A DNA stretch of 64,000 nucleotides from Bacillota bacterium (lineage in GTDB: Bacteria; Bacillota; Bacilli; Paenibacillales; NBRC-103111), in NCBI GenBank assembly GCA_023386955.1, contig JAEWIS010000024.1, forward strand, positions 120,161-184,160. Reading direction: 5' to 3'. Of this stretch, positions 45,232 to 53,460 are shown one piece after another (the stretch's first letter is position 1; every line of letters starts with the position of its first letter). The notes under the pieces were generated by a model. The model made no database searches. It was not told the DNA's origin and saw only the letters and a list, made by a program, of their open reading frames with translations. Position numbers and translations under genes: made by a program.

Positions 45232-46482
45232 ATGAAACGGACAAAAACCAAGAAGTTGAAAGCCGGCTATCCTGTTGCCGGAGCCATGGTGCTTGCCGCG
45301 GCTCTTCTGGCGGGATGCTCCGCGGAGCCGGCACAGCAGCCTGCAGCTGCCGCCGAATCCCAAGTGAAAAGCGTGAAGGTGGCCCCTGTCGCGAAGAAAT
45401 CCATCGGTGAGCCCCTGGAGCAGGTGGCGGATATCTCCGCCTCCGTCCAGATGAATATTGTGACGAAGGTAAACGGCGACGTGCTGGAGATTTTGAAGAA
45501 ACGCGGAGACCGGGTGGAAAAGGGGGATGTCCTGTTCCGGATCGATCCCACCGACCTGGAGATTCAGAAGGAAAAGGCCCAGCTGTCCATCGCCAGCACC
45601 CAGGAGCAGATGTCCAAGGCGCGTCTGGATCTGGCGGACGGCAAGCAGGAGCTGAAGGACGGCATCACCAAGATGGAGTCTGCCTTGAAGGATGCGGAGA
45701 AGGGCTACAACAAGCTGCGCAATGATTATGATCTGGGTCTGGTGCCCAAAATCCAGCTGGAGCAGGCGGAAACCCAATTAAACGGCCTCCGGTTGGATCT
45801 GGAAGGGATGAACCGCAAGCTTCAAAACCTGGAAAACTCCAACTCTCTTTCCCAACTAGAATATGGGCTTAAAACAGCCGACGTTTCCTTGCGTGAGCTG
45901 GACCGGGGCTTGAGCAATACGGAAGTGAAGGCCACTGTCAGCGGTGTATTGACAGATCTTCCTGTACAAATAGGGATGACCTTGAGCCCGGGCATTCCGG
46001 CGGCTACTGTGCAGCAGCTGGATCCGGTGAAAATCCAGGCGGAGCTGACCGAGGAAGCGGCGGCGCTGGTGCGCGGCAAGCAGGAGCTTAGCTTTTATGT
46101 CCCCGGTACCGTTGACAAGGCCAAAGCAACGGTCAGCTACCTGGCCGATGTTATCGGCGCCCAAACCAAATCCTATTCCCTGGAGCTGACTGTGCCCAAT
46201 CCGGATTTTAAGCTGAAGCCGGGCAGCAAGGCGCAGATTCTGCTGACAGAAGAACAGGACCAGGTCGTAGTGACGGTACCGACATTAAGCGTCGTCCGTG
46301 AAGGCGGGGATACCTATGTGTTCGTTATCAATGGAAATGCGGCAGAAAAGCGGAAAGTGGAGCTGGGACGCCTGCATGAAACGTATCAGGAGGTGCTCTC
46401 CGGCGTTAAGGAGGGCGACCAGCTGGTCATCTCCGGACAGAACCAGCTGAAGGACAAGGAAGCCGTACAGATCGTCAAGTAA
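45232..46482 (+). CDS. RND efflux adaptor lipoprotein (HlyD/membrane-fusion family)
   Basis: A 416-residue lipoprotein: basic N-terminus, hydrophobic stretch and lipobox LLAGC with Cys at about residue 29. The mature part has a lipoyl-type half-motif (VNGDVLEILKKRGDRVEKGD), a long alpha-helical hairpin of about 110 residues, the second lipoyl half and beta-barrel domain (STEVKATVSGVLTDLPVQIG region), and the C-terminal domain with VPTLSVVREGGDTYVFVING. AAAAGGAG precedes the ATG. Without an outer membrane to bridge, its partner may be the secreted protein encoded next. Confidence 0.92.
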   Translation: MKRTKTKKLKAGYPVAGAMVLAAALLAGCSAEPAQQPAAAAESQVKSVKVAPVAKKSIGEPLEQVADISASVQMNIVTKVNGDVLEILKKRGDRVEKGDVLFRIDPTDLEIQKEKAQLSIASTQEQMSKARLDLADGKQELKDGITKMESALKDAEKGYNKLRNDYDLGLVPKIQLEQAETQLNGLRLDLEGMNRKLQNLENSNSLSQLEYGLKTADVSLRELDRGLSNTEVKATVSGVLTDLPVQIGMTLSPGIPAATVQQLDPVKIQAELTEEAAALVRGKQELSFYVPGTVDKAKATVSYLADVIGAQTKSYSLELTVPNPDFKLKPGSKAQILLTEEQDQVVVTVPTLSVVREGGDTYVFVINGNAAEKRKVELGRLHETYQEVLSGVKEGDQLVISGQNQLKDKEAVQIVK

Positions 46483-46506
46483 AGGACAAAACAGGAGGAG
46501 AGCAAC

Positions 46507-48231
46507 TTGAATAATAAATGGAAATTATCCCTTGCATCTGTGGCGTTATCCGTCTCGCTCTTGGGCCCCGGCATCGCCGTGTATGCAGCAGACGGCAGTG
46601 CAGTCCCTGTGCTTGCCGCAGCCGCCGGACCGTCCGTGAAGCTGACTGATCTTTTGGATGTGGAGCTGAAGAGTGTCCTGAACCAAAAAACAGAAACCGG
46701 CACCCGCCTGGGTGTGGTGGTCCGGTTGAAGAATACAGGGGCCGCGGTAACCCGTGTGCCGGATTATGAGGTTAGGGCCGAAACTGCCGACGGCATTCAA
46801 TATACCCTGAAGGCCAGCGCCGCTAATGCCCGGTCTCTTCAGGCCAAGTCCAGCACGGAGCTCAGCTATCTGGTCGAGCTGGACCGGATGGACGAGGTCA
46901 CTGTGACGCAGGTGAATTGGACGGATGTGGATGTTTATGTCTATCCCAAGACGGAAACGATAGTGGCCTCCATTCCGGTCCAGGCTGAGGTATGGCAGGG
47001 GGAGAGCAGCGTTATTGCCAAGCCGGAGGCGCTGAAGAAATGGTCGGATTCCTTCCGGATTCCGGGCCTCACCTCTCCTGTTCAATACACGCCTGTGTCC
47101 ATCAGCAAGGAATCCACCGCCGCGGGAACGGTGTATGTGGTTCAACTCCTGGCGTCCAATCCGTCTGAACGGCGCGAGTCCATTCCCGCCTTCACCCTGG
47201 ACGGGAAATCGGACAGCAAGGTCTTCAACGGCTCCCGGGTGGAGCAGGGGGCATTGACCCTGGAACCCGGCGCAGATAAGTACATCCATTACGCCATCCC
47301 GACGGAGCAGGATACCGTGCTGCAAAGCCTGAACTTGCTTACGCCGGAAACCTTCGCTGATGCGGGAACGGTCGGAGTGAATGTAACCAGCTATGCCGTA
47401 GGCCGGCTTCACATTCTGCTTCCCGGTGAGGGAGAGGGTACCGCAGCCACTGCCTATTCGCTGGGTACATCCATTGTGTTTGACGCCAAAAGTCAGCTGG
47501 TCAATCCGGAGATGAAGGTTTCCGTGGAGGAGTTCTATATGCACTCCAATAAGGAAGAAGGCAATAAGGGAGTTACCGCCACCTTCAAGCTGACCAATAC
47601 CTCCAAAAAACCCTTGGCCGTGCCTGCTTTTGCCGCAGATCTGGTTACCAAGGAAGGGTATGAATATGCAGGCAGCCGCCAAGCTATCCAAACGGCCACC
47701 GTGCTGCCCGGCTCCTCGGTGACCGTACGCTACGCCTTCACTGTGCCCGCTTCGGAAAAAGGCGAGAACCTTGTCCTGAAGGTGCAGGACGGAGTGACGG
47801 CCGCTCCTTACAAAACCGCCATCGCGGCGCTGTCGACAGGGCTGCAGAAGGCGGAAGACAATCAATGGAACCTGTACCCGTTTAATGTTAAGGTCAACCG
47901 TTGGACATTAAATTCGAATTACGGACCTGAAACTGGGTATGCCTATGTCTACAAATTAAAGCTTGACTTGTCTATCAACCGCGCTGAGGATATCCAATTG
48001 GACAACACCTTCCCGCGGATTCTGGTAGAGCAGTACGACTCTTTTGACCGGCTTGTTGGCAGCGGAAGCGCCACTCTCTATGGGCAGGGACGTCTCGTGA
48101 GCGGCGAGAACCTCATTACCCTGCAGGGTGCTTCAGATATGCTGGATATCCGGCATAAGATCCTGATTTATGAAGTGTTCACCACACCTAACGGAGAGGC
48201 CAAGCGGCTGCTGGGCCAATACAGACAATAA
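46507..48231 (+). CDS. Secreted protein of unknown function in the RND operon
   Basis: A 574-residue protein with a signal peptide (about residues 1-28, LSLASVALSVSLLGPGIAVYAA). The mature protein shows three similar beta-rich repeats, roughly 50-155, 195-300 and 330-445, each with a phrase like VVRLKNTG, VQLLASNPSE or ATFKLTNTSK, then xVPxF/YxxxL and a later SSxxxxYxFxVP strand; this suggests tandem immunoglobulin-like folds. A separate C-terminal domain follows from about 450. No catalytic motif is recognised. Start is TTG 46507 seven bases after GGAGGAGAG. It is 24 bp after the adaptor gene and ends in a terminator, so it is an integral third member of the exporter operon. Confidence 0.8.
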   Translation: MNNKWKLSLASVALSVSLLGPGIAVYAADGSAVPVLAAAAGPSVKLTDLLDVELKSVLNQKTETGTRLGVVVRLKNTGAAVTRVPDYEVRAETADGIQYTLKASAANARSLQAKSSTELSYLVELDRMDEVTVTQVNWTDVDVYVYPKTETIVASIPVQAEVWQGESSVIAKPEALKKWSDSFRIPGLTSPVQYTPVSISKESTAAGTVYVVQLLASNPSERRESIPAFTLDGKSDSKVFNGSRVEQGALTLEPGADKYIHYAIPTEQDTVLQSLNLLTPETFADAGTVGVNVTSYAVGRLHILLPGEGEGTAATAYSLGTSIVFDAKSQLVNPEMKVSVEEFYMHSNKEEGNKGVTATFKLTNTSKKPLAVPAFAADLVTKEGYEYAGSRQAIQTATVLPGSSVTVRYAFTVPASEKGENLVLKVQDGVTAAPYKTAIAALSTGLQKAEDNQWNLYPFNVKVNRWTLNSNYGPETGYAYVYKLKLDLSINRAEDIQLDNTFPRILVEQYDSFDRLVGSGSATLYGQGRLVSGENLITLQGASDMLDIRHKILIYEVFTTPNGEAKRLLGQYRQ

Positions 48232-48254
48232 TTCATTTGTTTTACCAAATAGAG

Positions 48255-48297
48255 AAGTCCGGCCACATCCACAGGATGATGGGCCGGACTTTTTTTG
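48255..48297 (+). terminator. Rho-independent terminator of the RND operon
   Basis: AAGTCCGGCC (48255-48264) pairs with GGCCGGACTT (48282-48291) and is followed by a T run. Confidence 0.88.
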
Positions 48298-48310
48298 TTG
48301 CTATTGTCTA

Positions 48311-49195
48311 TTATTCCCCCGACCAGGCCGCTTCCAGCGCCGCCAGATCGAATTTTTTCATGCCCAGGAACGCCTTCGTGACCCTTTTTACCTGTTCGGG
48401 CGAACCCTCCGCCATCATCCGGTCCAGCTGCTCCGGCACAATTTGCCAGGATACGCCGTAGCGGTCCTTCAGCCATCCGCACTGCTCCGCCTCCGGAACA
48501 GCCGATAGCTTGTCCCAGTAATAATCGAGTTCCGTCTGGTCCTTGCACCGGACCATAAAGGAGAGGGCTTCATTAAAGCCAAAGTCGGCATCATAGCCAT
48601 TGTCCATGGCGGTGAAGCTTTGGCCGCACAGGGTGAAGGAGGCGAAATTAATTTTGGCCCGCTCCATCCTGGCTTCACCTTTTCCGTATCGGCTAATGAA
48701 GCCGACGGTGGAATCGGGGAAGATCTCCGCATAGAAGCGGACGGCCTCCTCTGCCTGCCCGCAGACATCCCCGGAAAAAAGCAGATTGGGGGTAATGATC
48801 TGTTGGAGCTGTTCTCCGTCAACGAGCATGGGCTGCCAGCTCAGGCCGAACCGGTCCTGAATCCAGCCGTACCGGCGGCTGAAGGGATATTCCCCCAGGG
48901 GCATCAAGGCGCTGCCTCCTTCTGCCAGGACGTTCCACAGCACGTCCACCTCCTCTTCGGTTGCGCAGGCCACCATGAAGGAGATGGAGGGGTTCAAGCG
49001 GAAATATGGGCCTGCGCTAATGGCCTGAAAGGGCTGGCCGGCCAATTCAAAGCTGACCGATTCGGCATTGCCGGAAGGCGTATCCGCCAGGGTAGTGGCG
49101 GATGTAATGCCCGAGTTGGGCAATAATCCGGTGTACAGCTGCGCGGCCTCCTTGGCTTGTGTGTCAAACCAGAGATGGGGAATAATCTTATGCAC
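48311..49195 (-). CDS. Tandem VOC-fold (PhnB / 3-demethylubiquinone-9 methyltransferase-like) protein
   Basis: A 294-residue protein built of two related halves (about residues 1-130 and 131-275), each with the PhnB-like pattern: IIPHLWFDTQAKEAAQLYTG and LLFSGDVCGQAEEAVRFYAE, then LxGQxFxA(I/M) and LSFMV with E/D metal-like positions, ending in DRFGLSWQ and DRYGVSWQ. Single-domain relatives are about 140-150 residues, so this is a natural duplication-fusion. The enzymatic role of such proteins is generally unknown. The start is GTG 49195 behind GGGAGGA. It is transcribed alone toward the RND terminator. Confidence 0.88.
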   Translation of the reverse strand: MHKIIPHLWFDTQAKEAAQLYTGLLPNSGITSATTLADTPSGNAESVSFELAGQPFQAISAGPYFRLNPSISFMVACATEEEVDVLWNVLAEGGSALMPLGEYPFSRRYGWIQDRFGLSWQPMLVDGEQLQQIITPNLLFSGDVCGQAEEAVRFYAEIFPDSTVGFISRYGKGEARMERAKINFASFTLCGQSFTAMDNGYDADFGFNEALSFMVRCKDQTELDYYWDKLSAVPEAEQCGWLKDRYGVSWQIVPEQLDRMMAEGSPEQVKRVTKAFLGMKKFDLAALEAAWSGE

Positions 49196-49248
49196 ACAAA
49201 TCCTCCCAACAGATCATTTATGGCTGTTCTAAGCCCTTGCCCTATTGG

Positions 49249-50421
49249 TTATTTCCAGGTGGGGTAAAGGGCGATCAGCTTGTCGTCGTTTTCCTTGGGG
49301 GACCCCCGGCCGTCACGATTGCCCACCAGAATGTAGAGGGTGCCGTCCGGAGCCTCGGCTACATTGCGCAGGCGGCCCCACTCCTTCTGGTACAAGGAGC
49401 TGACAGAGGCGGATTGGCCGCTGCCCTCTGGCATCACCTGCAGGAGCTGCTGCCCGGACAAGGCTGCTACCAGCAGGCGGCCCTTCCAGGGGCCTTGGGT
49501 GATAAACGCCATGCCCGAGGGAGCCCAGGTTTCGCTGCCGCTATGAGTAAGAGGGGCCTTAAGCGAAATGCCGTCCCGTGTATCCGTTTCGTCCCCCTGG
49601 ATCAAAGGCCATCCGTAGTTGGCGCCGGGGGTGATGATGTTTAATTCGTCATGGGCGCTTTGTCCATGCTCGGAGCTGAACAGGGCGCCGGTATCCGGCT
49701 GCCAGGCCAAACCCTGGGGATTCCGGTGTCCCCAGCTGTAAACCGGGGAGCCGGGAAACGGGTTATCCCCGGGAACGGAGCCATCCGGCGCAAGGCGGAG
49801 GATTTTGCCGGCCAGACTGTCCTTTTGCTGGGCCAGCTCCCGTTTGGCGGCATCGCCTGTGGTTATATACAAGAACCCGTCGGGCCCGAATTTCATCCGT
49901 CCGCCGTTATGGGTGCTGCTTCCGGGAATGTCGTCCATAAGGGTGGCTTCCAGTTTGGCCGATTCCTGCCCGATGGAGAGGCGGAGTATACGGTTTTTAA
50001 CAGCATCGCCGTTCCGGTAGGTCTGATATACATAAGCGGTGCCATTCGCGGCAAAGTTGGGGTCCAGCGCAAGCCCCAACAATCCGCCTTCGCCCAAGCC
50101 GGTGGAAGGCAGCTCCAGCAGGGGGGCCTCCCGGACCTTGCCGCCTTCAATGACGCGGAGAAAACCCGGCCGTTCCGTGAAGAAAATCCGCCCATCCGGC
50201 GCAAAAGCCAATTCCCATGGCAGCTGCAGGCCCTCCGCCAGCACCTGGGCCCGGTATGGGAAATCATCGGCCTGAGGTGCCGCGGTGCGGCCGGCCGCTG
50301 TGGAAGCAGTCGGGGAGGATACACTGCCGGTTCCCGGTCCGGCTTCCTCCCGGACAGCACAGCTTGTCGTGAGCAGCATGAGGGCAGCGGTTCCAGCCGC
50401 TGTGAGCTTCCGCATCATCAT
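49249..50421 (-). CDS. PQQ-dependent aldose-sugar dehydrogenase-like lipoprotein (YliI/Asd type)
   Basis: A 390-residue lipoprotein: hydrophobic signal with lipobox TTSC (Cys about residue 21), a Ser/Thr/Ala-rich linker, then a six-bladed beta-propeller of the GSDH family. Typical strings are LPWELAFAPDGRIFFTERPG, EGGLLGLALDPNFAANG, SSTHNGGRMKFGPDGFLYIT, GHRNPQGLAWQP and SSEHGQSAHDELNII. The HNGGR and GHRNPQ motifs are the PQQ/active-site elements of soluble aldose dehydrogenases. Firmicutes rarely make PQQ, so the cofactor source or a different role is open. Three consecutive ATG codons (50421, 50418, 50415) follow GGAGG. Confidence 0.87.
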   Translation of the reverse strand: MMMRKLTAAGTAALMLLTTSCAVREEAGPGTGSVSSPTASTAAGRTAAPQADDFPYRAQVLAEGLQLPWELAFAPDGRIFFTERPGFLRVIEGGKVREAPLLELPSTGLGEGGLLGLALDPNFAANGTAYVYQTYRNGDAVKNRILRLSIGQESAKLEATLMDDIPGSSTHNGGRMKFGPDGFLYITTGDAAKRELAQQKDSLAGKILRLAPDGSVPGDNPFPGSPVYSWGHRNPQGLAWQPDTGALFSSEHGQSAHDELNIITPGANYGWPLIQGDETDTRDGISLKAPLTHSGSETWAPSGMAFITQGPWKGRLLVAALSGQQLLQVMPEGSGQSASVSSLYQKEWGRLRNVAEAPDGTLYILVGNRDGRGSPKENDDKLIALYPTWK

Positions 50422-50490
50422 CCGCCTCCAATCATTTTAACATGGTATTGGTAATCGTATCTTCATTCGGTTTTGTTCTTACCGGGGGCT

Positions 50491-50541
50491 CCCCCAAAAG
50501 TAATCGAAATCCGCTTCGAAGCATTACGTCACTTTTGGGGG
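50491..50541. repeat. 51-bp inverted repeat CCCCCAAAAGT / ACTTTTGGGGG
   Basis: CCCCCAAAAGT (50491-50501) and ACTTTTGGGGG (50531-50541) are perfect arms, extended inward by AAT/ATT pairing with a short bulge; the centre contains CTTCGAAG. It lies between two minus-strand genes, but no T run follows on that strand, so a simple terminator is unlikely. Confidence 0.7.
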
Positions 50542-50592
50542 ATTGTTTTGGGGGGAATCATTAATATTACCCGCTTCCATCCATTCTGAAAC

Positions 50593-51387
50593 CTACAGCG
50601 GATGTCGGTTCTGCTGCCGGTAATCGCTGGGAGAAATGCCGTAGCGCTTGCGGAACATCCGGCTGAAGTGGGTATAGCTGGTAAACCCGCAGGCGAAGGC
50701 CGCTTCCTCCAGGGTAACGTTATCGTAGAGAATATGCTCCCGGGCATGATTCAGCCGCATCAGAATGGCATAATCCATAACGGAGCAGCCGTAAGCCTCC
50801 TTAAACAGCTCCGACGCCCGGGAAATGCCCAAGCCGCCGTGTGAGGCAATCTGCTTCAGGGTCATGGGCTGGGCCGAATGGGCCTCCATGTAGCTTTTCA
50901 TCCGGGCTGCCGCCCGTGGGATGGGATGAGAGGAGTAGGGGGAGAGACTGCGGCGGACAGACAGCAGCAGAAGCCGGCCCAGATAATCCTGGGTTTCCGC
51001 ATCCTGGTCCCGCAGTCTGCGGAACTCATAAACCAGATTTTTGAAGAGGTTCAGGAACGGCTCATCCTGGCCCAATTGGAGCTTACGCTTAAAGTCACCT
51101 TCCAGCCAGTCGAGAGGTTCGTCCACCGTGCAGGACATATAATAATCCGCGCAGCGCACCGCCTTCTGTCCATCAGGCAGCCCGGTTTCCAGCATATAGC
51201 TGTCCCCCGGTGCGGCAACCATCAAATCGCCGGGGGCATATTCCTGCGCAACCCCATTCAGATGGATACGGCTTTTACCCTCCGCCTGGAAACGGAGCAA
51301 ATAGTGGGGCAGAAGCCGCCGGGAGGAATAGGGTTTGGTGTGAATGGAATACCCGCAGGCTGTAACCGTACAAGGCGGCATTGGCAT
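50593..51387 (-). CDS. AraC-family transcriptional regulator (cupin + HTH)
   Basis: A 264-residue one-component regulator. The N-terminal cupin-like sensor region (about residues 15-90) includes RIHLNGVAQEYAPGDLMVAA. The C-terminal HTH pair is LKQIASHGGLGISRASELFK and VTLEEAAFACGFTSYTHFSR, then RKRYGISPSDYR. Start ATG 51387 lies behind AGGAAGGGG; an in-frame start at 51510 would extend into the divergent promoter. It is divergent from the isomerase/Gfo-Idh pair, and CGGAAGAT direct repeats lie between, so it probably activates them in response to a sugar. Confidence 0.9.
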   Translation of the reverse strand: MPMPPCTVTACGYSIHTKPYSSRRLLPHYLLRFQAEGKSRIHLNGVAQEYAPGDLMVAAPGDSYMLETGLPDGQKAVRCADYYMSCTVDEPLDWLEGDFKRKLQLGQDEPFLNLFKNLVYEFRRLRDQDAETQDYLGRLLLLSVRRSLSPYSSHPIPRAAARMKSYMEAHSAQPMTLKQIASHGGLGISRASELFKEAYGCSVMDYAILMRLNHAREHILYDNVTLEEAAFACGFTSYTHFSRMFRKRYGISPSDYRQQNRHPL

Positions 51388-51415
51388 GGATAAGGCCCCT
51401 TCCTGTATAAATAAT

Positions 51416-51479
51416 CGGAAGATATGACAACTAGGCGGAAGATCGTTTCTGTTCAGCGTACCGTGGTCTTTTTTATAAT
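51416..51479 (+). promoter_or_regulatory. AraC-type operator and promoter of the isomerase/Gfo-Idh pair
   Basis: CGGAAGAT at 51416-51423 and 51436-51443, exactly 20 bp apart, in direct orientation. The second copy ends a few bases before a poor -35 (about 51451-51456), and a perfect TATAAT follows at 51474-51479. Two half-sites two helical turns apart against a weak -35 is the classic AraC activator layout. Confidence 0.65.
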
Positions 51480-51523
51480 GATAAAGGAAAATGAAAACGG
51501 TCGCAATCATGGGGGGCTAGACA

Positions 51524-52285
51524 ATGGAAAACAAAACGGCTGTGCAGCTGTACACACTGCGGGAGGAATGCCAAGCGGATTTTCCTTATGTCCTGCGGGA
51601 ATTGAAGCGGATGGGCTGGAGCGGCGTGCAGTTTGCCGGCTATCACGGCAGGGAGCCCGAGGAGCTGGCAGCTATTCTGAAGGAATTGAACCTGCAAACG
51701 GCGGGACTGCATGTGGGTTATATGCGGTTTGTGGAGGAGTTGGACACGCTGGCCCGCGAGGCGCGGATTCTGGGCACCAAGGATCTGGTTTGCCCCGCTA
51801 TTCCGGCAGATTTGCGTACTCCTGAAGGATATATGGAGGTCCGTAGGGTCTTGAATGAAGCCGCCGCCCGGCTGAAGAGGGAGGGGATGCGGCTTAGCTA
51901 CCATAACCATGCTTTCGAATTTGAGACCATGGTAGAGGGGCGTACGGCGCTGGAGTATCTCCTGGACCCGTCCCCCGATAATCTGGTGCTGGCGGAGCTG
52001 GATGTATATTGGGTGAAAAAGGGCGGGTATGATCCCGTGGCTTATTTGGCTCCCTACCAAAACCGGATGCCCATTATCCATCTGAAGGATATGACCCAAG
52101 ACGAGGAGCAGACCTTCGCTGAAATTGGGGAGGGCTCCATCGATTTTAAGCCGATCCTGGAGTGGGGCGAGGCTAACCGGGTGGAATGGTATGTGGTAGA
52201 GCAGGACCACTGCAGCCGCTCCGCTATGGATTGTGTGGAAACCAGCTGGAGAAATCTGTCCCGGCTAATCAGGGAGCTTCATTAA
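51524..52285 (+). CDS. Sugar phosphate isomerase/epimerase-like TIM-barrel protein
   Basis: A 253-residue xylose-isomerase-like TIM barrel. Metal-site landmarks: YHNHAFEFE around residue 127, AELDVYWVKKGG around residue 166, IIHLKDM around residue 186 and VEQDHC near the C-terminus. This version (with the YHNHxFEF and DxYWV phrases) is common in glycoside and inositol catabolism. It begins a two-gene unit with the Gfo/Idh/MocA oxidoreductase 33 bp downstream. Not closely alike to the isomerase at 39988, although the genomic arrangement is the same. Substrate unknown. Confidence 0.87.
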   Translation: MENKTAVQLYTLREECQADFPYVLRELKRMGWSGVQFAGYHGREPEELAAILKELNLQTAGLHVGYMRFVEELDTLAREARILGTKDLVCPAIPADLRTPEGYMEVRRVLNEAAARLKREGMRLSYHNHAFEFETMVEGRTALEYLLDPSPDNLVLAELDVYWVKKGGYDPVAYLAPYQNRMPIIHLKDMTQDEEQTFAEIGEGSIDFKPILEWGEANRVEWYVVEQDHCSRSAMDCVETSWRNLSRLIRELH

Positions 52286-52318
52286 AGATAGGCATTCCAT
52301 AAAGGGGGAAGAACGATC

Positions 52319-53386
52319 ATGGGCAAAAAGCTGAGGGTTGGCGTTGTGGGTACAGGCAATATCTTTGTGTCGGCGCATCTGGAGCCGTTGCTGCAGCATG
52401 CGGAGCTGGAGGTGGTGGCCCTTTGCGATATTAAGCAGGAGAAGGCGGAGCGGATCGCCGCAGAGCATCACATCCCGTTCGTGTATGCCGATTACCGGGA
52501 GATGCTGGCGGAGCAGGAGCTGGATATCGTAGACATCTGTACGCCCAACCTGCTCCATTCGGAGGTGGCAGTGGCAGCTCTGCAGGCAGGGGCGCATGTG
52601 TTCTGCGAAAAACCGGATGCGGTCAGTCCGGAGGAGGCCCAGCGGATGGCGGATGCCGCCGTGGAAGCGGGCAAACATCTCATGGTGATGCGAAACAACC
52701 GGTTTTCACCCCAAGCCCAGTTTTTGAAGCGGTATATTGAGGAAGGCCATGCAGGCGAGATTTATACCGGACGCTGCGGCTGGCTCCGCCGGAGAGGCAT
52801 TCCGGGGAAGGGCGGCTGGTTTACAACCAAGGAGTTATCCGGCGGAGGGCCGCTGATTGACCTGGGGGTCCATTTTATTGACCTGGCTATTTGGCTGATG
52901 GGCAATCCCCGTCCCGTAGCCGTCAGTGGCGCCACGTATACTAAGTTTGCCAACAATGAGCTAACCGACTCCATTCACAGCAGCTTCGGGGAAAAACAGG
53001 AAAACGGTACCTTCGACGTGGAGGATCTGGCCACCGGCTTCATCCGCTTCGACAACGGTGCCACGCTTCAGCTTGAATTCAGCTGGGCCTCCAATGTGGG
53101 GGAGGAGATGAACTTCGTGGAGCTGCGCGGTACGAAGGCGGGAGCCAGCATCAAAAAAGGGGAGCTGGGCGTATTTACTGAAACAGCGGGCCAGCTGACA
53201 GATCTGGTGCCCGTATTCAAGGGTAATCAAGGCCATGGCAACCATGGGAAGCACCTGTATCATTTTGTCGACTGCATTCAGGGAAGGGCCACTCCCATCA
53301 ACACCCCGGCCCAGGGGGTGGATATGATCAAGATATTGTCCGCCATCTACGAATCCGCCGCCGCAGGCAAGGAAATCCGGCTGTAG
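52319..53386 (+). CDS. Gfo/Idh/MocA-family NAD(P)-dependent oxidoreductase
   Basis: A 355-residue dehydrogenase with the Rossmann motif VGVVGTGNIFVSAHL at the N-terminus and the catalytic Lys in CEKPDAVS around residue 96. The C-terminal domain has GGGPLIDLGVHFIDLAIWLM (the GGGxxxDxGxHxxD pattern), with Asp and His in place for catalysis. It is co-transcribed with the preceding TIM-barrel gene and ends in a terminator shared with a convergent gene. Typical activities are oxidation of myo-inositol, glucose-like sugars or glycosides. Confidence 0.9.
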   Translation: MGKKLRVGVVGTGNIFVSAHLEPLLQHAELEVVALCDIKQEKAERIAAEHHIPFVYADYREMLAEQELDIVDICTPNLLHSEVAVAALQAGAHVFCEKPDAVSPEEAQRMADAAVEAGKHLMVMRNNRFSPQAQFLKRYIEEGHAGEIYTGRCGWLRRRGIPGKGGWFTTKELSGGGPLIDLGVHFIDLAIWLMGNPRPVAVSGATYTKFANNELTDSIHSSFGEKQENGTFDVEDLATGFIRFDNGATLQLEFSWASNVGEEMNFVELRGTKAGASIKKGELGVFTETAGQLTDLVPVFKGNQGHGNHGKHLYHFVDCIQGRATPINTPAQGVDMIKILSAIYESAAAGKEIRL

Positions 53387-53405
53387 GCAGCGGCTCACCG
53401 TATAA

Positions 53406-53447
53406 GAAAAGCGCTGGTTTCCCTTGGTGAGGGAAGCAGCGCTTTTT
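53406..53447. terminator. Bidirectional terminator between convergent genes
   Basis: AAAGCGCTG (53408-53416) and CAGCGCTTT (53437-53445) with an inner TTCCC/GGGAA stem, AAAA before and TTTTT after. Confidence 0.85.
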
Positions 53448-53460
53448 GCGAGACATCGTT

